Source: Pedosphaera sp. (lineage in GTDB: Bacteria; Verrucomicrobiota; Verrucomicrobiia; Limisphaerales; UBA9464). Taken from it: a stretch of 11,037 nt of DNA. Below the pieces are notes generated by a model. The model did no database searches. It had not been told where the DNA came from and was given only the letters and a program-made list of their open reading frames with translations. Shown piece after piece: positions 7,896 to 11,037 of the stretch. The stretch lies in NCBI GenBank assembly GCA_009695405.1, contig SIAZ01000116.1, positions 1 to 11,037 of the forward strand. Reading direction: 5' to 3'. The number at the start of each line of letters is the position of its first letter. The first letter of the stretch is position 1. Both the position numbers and the translations under genes were made by a program.

Positions 7896-7916
7896 AATCT
7901 CTGAGGCTCAGAGATT
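7896..7916 (-). promoter_or_regulatory. perfect inverted repeat in the intercistronic gap
   Basis: AATCTCTGA-GCC-TCAGAGATT on the minus strand is a perfect 9-bp inverted repeat with a 3-base centre (10 bp around a single central base if read as a DNA palindrome). It begins 12 bases after the stop of the membrane-protein gene and directly abuts the Shine-Dalgarno hairpin of the next gene. No T-run follows on either strand, so a classical terminator is unlikely. It could be an RNA stem that sets differential expression within the operon, an RNase processing site, or a dyad for a DNA-binding protein. Confidence 0.55.
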
Positions 7917-7928
7917 TGCCCGATGATT

Positions 7929-8708
7929 TCAAGCTTCAGTCGAACCCAAATTTCCTGAATAACCGCTTTCCTCGGGCGGAGATTCTCGAAGCAACAGGGT
8001 TTCAATCAGGTCCACGGGGTCGCACCCCCACTTTCGTGCTAGAAAAATCAATCGATCGGCATTGTTTTGCTCGGTCGGGACGGTGCCATAACTGGATGCG
8101 TTGATGTCATCCCCATAGTCTCGGCACTTTAAACCCAACATCTTCTCATCCAAAGTTATCGGTCCTTGATTCCACACCGTTTCACCCGCCCAAGCATACG
8201 CTCGAACAACACTTCCACCGCGCAACAAGGCCCACGCGTGATAGTTCAAAACTCGATCAACCGAAAAAGAATGAACCTCGCCTACCCCACGGCTCAATCG
8301 AGTCAAGAAGAGGTAAAAGACATCAATGTCCATGAACGGATCTGGGATTGCCCCACCCATTATCAGCATCCAACCCTCCACCGGTTGGGAAATAAAAAAA
8401 GAACGTTCTCGATGACGTAGCAAGGCTTGATTCCAAGGGAGAGTTCCGTCCGATTGGGGGCCTAAAGCGGTGCAAACTAAGTCCCGATTCGACCCACGGA
8501 CAGCCAACCACCGCCCAGGAATGAGTACAGGTGCCGAACGTCGATGGACGCCACCCAACCGAGTTAGAGGATCAAACGCACGATTTGCTAGACGTAGGGC
8601 TAACAAGTGCCTGCGATAGATCGCTGCAAAAATAGCAGCAACACCGATAACTAACCCGAAGCTAGTCAACAGACCGATCGCCAGTCCCTGAACTGCGGTA
8701 GAATTCAT
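7929..8708 (-). CDS. membrane-anchored protein of unknown function upstream of PEPCK-like gene
   Basis: A 259-residue protein from the ATG at 8708. A TTG at 8729 would add seven residues. An N-terminal hydrophobic segment, about residues 7-31 (QGLAIGLLTSFGLVIGVAAI), followed by YRRH, predicts a single membrane anchor with the remainder probably on the cytoplasmic side. The soluble part contains a conserved-looking core: RGSNRDLVCTALG (71-83), SFFISQPVEGWMLIMGG (103-119), FLTRLSRGVGEVHSFSVDRV (134-153), and YHAWALLRGGSVVRAYAWAG (146-165). Trp and Gly richness in that core suggests a compact enzymatic or binding fold, but I do not recognise a family. No Cys pairs, kinase or nuclease motifs are evident. 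It precedes the PPi-PEPCK-like gene by 44 bases on the same strand, so a functional link is plausible but unproven. It is divergent from the cupin gene across about 150 bases that must hold both promoters. Confidence 0.65.
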   Translation of the reverse strand: MNSTAVQGLAIGLLTSFGLVIGVAAIFAAIYRRHLLALRLANRAFDPLTRLGGVHRRSAPVLIPGRWLAVRGSNRDLVCTALGPQSDGTLPWNQALLRHRERSFFISQPVEGWMLIMGGAIPDPFMDIDVFYLFLTRLSRGVGEVHSFSVDRVLNYHAWALLRGGSVVRAYAWAGETVWNQGPITLDEKMLGLKCRDYGDDINASSYGTVPTEQNNADRLIFLARKWGCDPVDLIETLLLRESPPEESGYSGNLGSTEA

Positions 8709-8858
8709 CCCAACAAAAAAGAGTGCCAAAACTAAATTACTATAAAGTTAGGTACAGCAGACTAAATTTAAAGCAACCCCGCATTCAATCCTCGCGCTCC
8801 GATCGGCCATCTGACGGCTTGCGCAACAAGGTTCCCATGCAAAACTCGTCTTCAAAGT

Positions 8859-9188
8859 ATGTTTCCCGAGATTACTGATGCTAATTCGCGACCGTGGATT
8901 CCAGGCCCCTACCCTGGTGTCGACTTGTGTCTTCTCGAGAAAGATCCAGCCACCGGTGGCATAACCGTTCTGCGTCGTTTTCATAAGGGAATCACTGTCC
9001 CAGCCCACATGCATCCGCTTGCCGATGAGTTCGTCTATATTCTAAGTGGCGAATGGGAGGAAGAAGGTGAAATCTATGGAACTGGATCTGTGCTCAGAGT
9101 TTCGAGAGGAGTCCGACACGGACCGCATCATGCTCGCACTGAAGTGATTTCACTCACTCGTTTCAACGGACCACTGACATTATCTTAA
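8859..9188 (+). CDS. ChrR-like cupin domain protein
   Basis: A 109-residue single-domain cupin. Metal-binding candidates follow the cupin pattern: H50-M-H52 and E57 in TVPAHMHPLADEFVYILSGE, then H87 in SRGVRHGPHH. The motif-1 glycine is G64, and GTGSVLRVSRG leads into the motif-2 His. The HMHP...EF.Y.LSGE.E.EG arrangement matches the cupin domain of ChrR-type anti-sigma factors (ChrR cupin-like). The anti-sigma zinc-binding domain is absent, so this is probably a stand-alone metal-binding enzyme or sensor, for instance for peroxide or another small ligand. No good ribosome binding site is seen before the ATG. It is 18 bases upstream of a DUF309 gene and the two are probably one transcript. 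Confidence 0.75.
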   Translation: MFPEITDANSRPWIPGPYPGVDLCLLEKDPATGGITVLRRFHKGITVPAHMHPLADEFVYILSGEWEEEGEIYGTGSVLRVSRGVRHGPHHARTEVISLTRFNGPLTLS

Positions 9189-9206
9189 CAACCACTGACA
9201 GCATCA

Positions 9207-9671
9207 ATGAGTAAGAAAAGCCCAGCAATCGCAGCACTACTAGAGGGCATCGACACAGAAGGGCTCGACCCCCATTATGCCGGATTTTTCGCCTGCTTCA
9301 ATCGGGGGCTTTACTTCGAAGCTCACGATGTCTTAGAGGAACTCTGGCTCGTTCAAGGACGATCCGCAGTTAACTACGCCTTTCATAAAGGTCTAATCCA
9401 ACTCGCAGGCGCCTTTGTCCATCTGCAAAAAAACCGACTCAAACCATCGGTAGCTCTCTTCCGACTGGCTAAAAATAATTTCCGCCTCTATCCGACACCA
9501 CACCAGCGTCTGGATCTCGATTGGATTCTCTCGCTAATTCAAGATTGGCGCACTGCCATCGAATCGGGCGATTTCAAATGTAATCCTCTTGATACTCGAT
9601 CGAAGCCTCACTTGAAACCCCTCCCAATCAACCGACTGGACGCAGCGATTTCCACGGTTCCTCTCCACTGA
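9207..9671 (+). CDS. DUF309 domain-containing protein
   Basis: A 154-residue soluble, mostly helical protein. It contains the DUF309 hallmark FEAHDVLEELW (37-47), followed by AFHKGLIQLAGAFVHLQKNR (58-77) and a conserved Leu/Tyr region, FRLAKNNFRLYP (85-96). The family is widespread and its biochemical role is not known. The HD/H..E residues suggest a buried polar site. The gene follows the ChrR-like cupin gene by 18 bases, indicating co-transcription. Its last 44 bases overlap the end of the convergent minus-strand cupin gene, so the tail (residues 140-154, poorly conserved) may be a recent extension. The start is the only upstream ATG with clear fit to the family. Confidence 0.85.
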   Translation: MSKKSPAIAALLEGIDTEGLDPHYAGFFACFNRGLYFEAHDVLEELWLVQGRSAVNYAFHKGLIQLAGAFVHLQKNRLKPSVALFRLAKNNFRLYPTPHQRLDLDWILSLIQDWRTAIESGDFKCNPLDTRSKPHLKPLPINRLDAAISTVPLH

Positions 9672-10041
9672 CATCCACCATAAAAGGCCCCTGAGTGGTG
9701 GATGGAGACAGGATGGCTAGGATAATAGCATCGCGGTCCGAAGCATTGAAAGTGGCGTGAACCATACCCGCTGGAATATGAGCGACCTCGCCCGGATAAA
9801 GAGTGCGTTTCTCAGCTTCTACCCACTGTTCGACTTCACCTTCGAGCACATAAATAATTTCCTCTAGTTCCGGATGCTTATGAAAACCGTGGCCTTCTCG
9901 GGCAGGAAGTACGGCTCGGCAAAGTTGAAGATCTTTCGAATCCGCAACCTCAGTCCGAACCATCCAGTAGTTTGTTCGTCCCTTAAAGTCTTCCTTCAAG
10001 GCTTCGACGGTCGTGATAAAGCGGCGGGAAGGATTTGTCAT
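9628..10041 (-). CDS. small cupin-2 domain protein
   Basis: From the ATG at 10041 this is a 137-residue single-domain cupin. A longer form from a TTG at 10092 would add 17 residues (ACLRGVVSEHSCL...) that look unlike the family, so the ATG is preferred despite lacking a clear ribosome binding site. Metal ligands are H54 and H56 (GFHKHPELEEI), E60, and H95 in IPAGMVHATFN, the full cupin set. A beta-sandwich binding a divalent metal is expected; the substrate is unknown. Relatives are often annotated as cupin-domain sugar or oxalate-type enzymes. It lies downstream of phoU on the same strand with a 64-base gap, and overlaps the DUF309 gene tail-to-tail by 44 bases. Confidence 0.8.
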   Translation of the reverse strand: MTNPSRRFITTVEALKEDFKGRTNYWMVRTEVADSKDLQLCRAVLPAREGHGFHKHPELEEIIYVLEGEVEQWVEAEKRTLYPGEVAHIPAGMVHATFNASDRDAIILAILSPSTTQGPFMVDVSGEEPWKSLRPVG

Positions 10042-10105
10042 TTTGAAGTGAAGGCAAGAGTGCTCTGAGACCACCCCCCGCAGGCAAGCCAAACTAGCGG
10101 TTCCA

Positions 10106-10759
10106 TCACTTCAAAGTTGGTTTTCCTTGATGACGTATGTCTTGCGCCTCGTATAAATAAACGGCCTCCTCAGCGATATTTTTCGCATGATCACCAATTC
10201 TCTCCAGCGCCTTACTAATGGTCATCAGATGCAGACAACGGATTACACTTGAGGGGTCCACGACCATACTGTCGGTTAGTTCGCCTTGCAGCTGTCGGTT
10301 TAGAACGTCGACCTGTTTATCTTGCTGAATAATTAACCGAGCGCGAACCGTGTCGCCGTGCACAAAGGCATCCAGTGCGCCACTCAACATTGCCGTGGCT
10401 AATTCCATCATTCGCAAAATACTAGCGTAGGATTTAAGTGGAGGTTCCTTTCCTAGCGCCAAGGCCCGACGAGCGATAGTGGTCGACTCGTCTCCAGTCC
10501 GCTCTAAATCCCGTGTCAGCTTCAAGATCACGGTTATTAACCTCAGCTGCCCCGCCAAGGGCGCCTTGGTCAGTAAACAAATAGAGGCTTCGTCAATCTC
10601 AATTTCCAACTGGTCTAATCGTTCATCTTCGCTCACCACCGCTCGTGCCAGATCATCGTCCCGCTCAACCAACGAGCGCACCGATTTCTGAACCATCTCT
10701 TCTGCCAAACTCGCCATCCGCAATAGCAGTTGTTTGAGTTTGGTAATCTCGTTTCCCAA
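10106..10759 (-). CDS. phoU: phosphate-uptake regulator PhoU
   Basis: From the TTG at 10759 this is a 217-residue PhoU, the negative regulator of phosphate uptake that works between the Pst transporter and the PhoR kinase; length fits the usual 215-240. Two helical repeats each carry an ER.GD metal-binding signature: DLERTGDES (84-92; E86, D90) and ALERIGDHAKNIAEE (194-208; E196, D200, N204). The start LLLRMASLAEEMVQKSV also matches the family. I moved the start inward from an upstream GTG (10843). The upstream residues (MKRNKLKGLLDFYVSTEAGM...) do not resemble PhoU, while AGGGAGGTGA sits five bases before the TTG. Pst genes and phoR/phoB are not in the window. An IS3-type element lies directly upstream, so its promoter and partners may have been separated. 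Confidence 0.9.
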   Translation of the reverse strand: MGNEITKLKQLLLRMASLAEEMVQKSVRSLVERDDDLARAVVSEDERLDQLEIEIDEASICLLTKAPLAGQLRLITVILKLTRDLERTGDESTTIARRALALGKEPPLKSYASILRMMELATAMLSGALDAFVHGDTVRARLIIQQDKQVDVLNRQLQGELTDSMVVDPSSVIRCLHLMTISKALERIGDHAKNIAEEAVYLYEAQDIRHQGKPTLK

Positions 10760-10764
10760 TGGCG

Positions 10765-10774
10765 TCACCTCCCT
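10765..10774 (-). promoter_or_regulatory. near-perfect Shine-Dalgarno of phoU
   Basis: On the minus strand AGGGAGGTGA pairs with the 16S anti-Shine-Dalgarno over nine bases plus one G-U. It ends five bases before the TTG at 10759. This is by far the strongest ribosome binding site in the window and decides the phoU start. Some read-through of an in-frame GTG inside it is possible but ill-placed. Confidence 0.75.
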
Positions 10775-10941
10775 ATTGGAAAACATTCCCGCTTCGGTTG
10801 ACACATAGAAATCGAGCAACCCTTTCAATTTATTCCGCTTCACCGTTAAATTAAGCCTCTGAGTTCGTTCCTTGGACCCTCAACTTCATTGATTGAGGTT
10901 GCTTCGATTTCTCGGACGGAGAGTAAGAGGAATCCTGTACC

Positions 10942-11037
10942 ATGGAATCCATCATCAAAGACTCCCCTACAAAAACGCGCCGGAAGTTCGATAAATCGTT
11001 CAAATGCGAGGTCGTTCGCAACTGGTTATCGAGCGGT
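10942..11037 (+). CDS. IS3-family transposase OrfA, N-terminus (cut by window edge)
   Basis: An ATG at 10942 opens a frame of 32 codons, MESIIKDSPTKTRRKFDKSF, then KCEVVRNWLSSG, still open at the right edge. The RRKFDKSFK.E.V..WL.SG pattern is the start of the helix-turn-helix OrfA (Tnp_1) of IS3-type elements. A usual Ala before the Val is replaced by Val-Val, and Arg is replaced by Cys in SFKCE, which may mean an ageing copy. A TGAGTTCGTTCCTTGGACCC segment at 10860-10879 could be the left terminal repeat, since IS3 ends often begin TGA and carry TTGGAC, but this is only suggestive. The element lies between phoU's promoter and whatever is to its right. Confidence 0.7.
   Translation, partial: MESIIKDSPTKTRRKFDKSFKCEVVRNWLSSG

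Noticed and set aside
7896..7916. Intrinsic terminator between the membrane gene and the PEPCK-like gene
   Set aside because: The stem is A/T-rich and is not followed by a T-run on either strand, and the next gene begins at once.
10798..10803. A TTGACA -35 box on the plus strand
   Set aside because: No TATAAT-like hexamer lies 16-18 bases downstream, and the motif falls inside the upstream region of phoU, which runs the other way.
10878..10898. CCTCAA-N9-TTGAGG inverted repeat before the IS3-type OrfA
   Set aside because: A 6-bp stem with a 9-base loop is easily found by chance, and it has no T-run; I give it no function.
1..11037. CRISPR arrays, tRNA or rRNA genes
   Set aside because: I saw no regularly spaced direct repeats and no cloverleaf or rRNA-like sequence in the gaps by reading alone.

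Overview
The window looks like chromosomal DNA from a member of the Verrucomicrobiota or a close relative in the PVC group. The evidence is indirect: a DUF1501 remnant, a Tat-exported xylose-isomerase-like TIM-barrel protein, several transposon families, and a very large protein that I read as a pyrophosphate-dependent PEP carboxykinase. I cannot assign a genus. Genes lie on both strands and TTG/GTG starts are common.

Bases 1-1380 are a mobile-element graveyard. The start of an IS110-like transposase runs off the left edge. Next comes an IS66 remnant with tnpA and a truncated tnpB, overlapping as ATGCTGA. Then comes the C-terminal half of a DUF1501 gene, broken by a TAG where the family has a conserved Trp. 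The right edge (10942-11037) is the first 32 codons of an IS3-type OrfA, so the stable genes sit between insertion elements.

Bases 1546-4378 hold a Tat-signal sugar-phosphate isomerase/epimerase-like protein (-), about 570 bases with no convincing gene but with frame-broken coding-like sequence, a TPMT-type SAM methyltransferase (+), and a LolD/MacB-type ABC ATPase (-). The last two converge on a 97-base gap.

Bases 4438-8708 are the metabolic centre. A membrane-anchored protein of unknown function lies upstream of a 1148-residue protein on the minus strand. The second is the probable PPi-PEPCK, which interconverts PEP + CO2 + Pi and oxaloacetate + PPi. The 44-base gap between them holds a 9-bp inverted repeat directly followed by a small hairpin that contains the likely Shine-Dalgarno sequence. 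This suggests control of translation or message processing. The ABC ATPase follows after 59 bases and could share the transcript.

Bases 8859-10759 hold a ChrR-like cupin and a DUF309 protein (+, 18 bases apart). They converge with, and overlap by 44 bases, a second small cupin (-). A PhoU-family phosphate regulator (-) lies upstream of that cupin. Its start is probably a TTG placed behind a near-perfect Shine-Dalgarno sequence.
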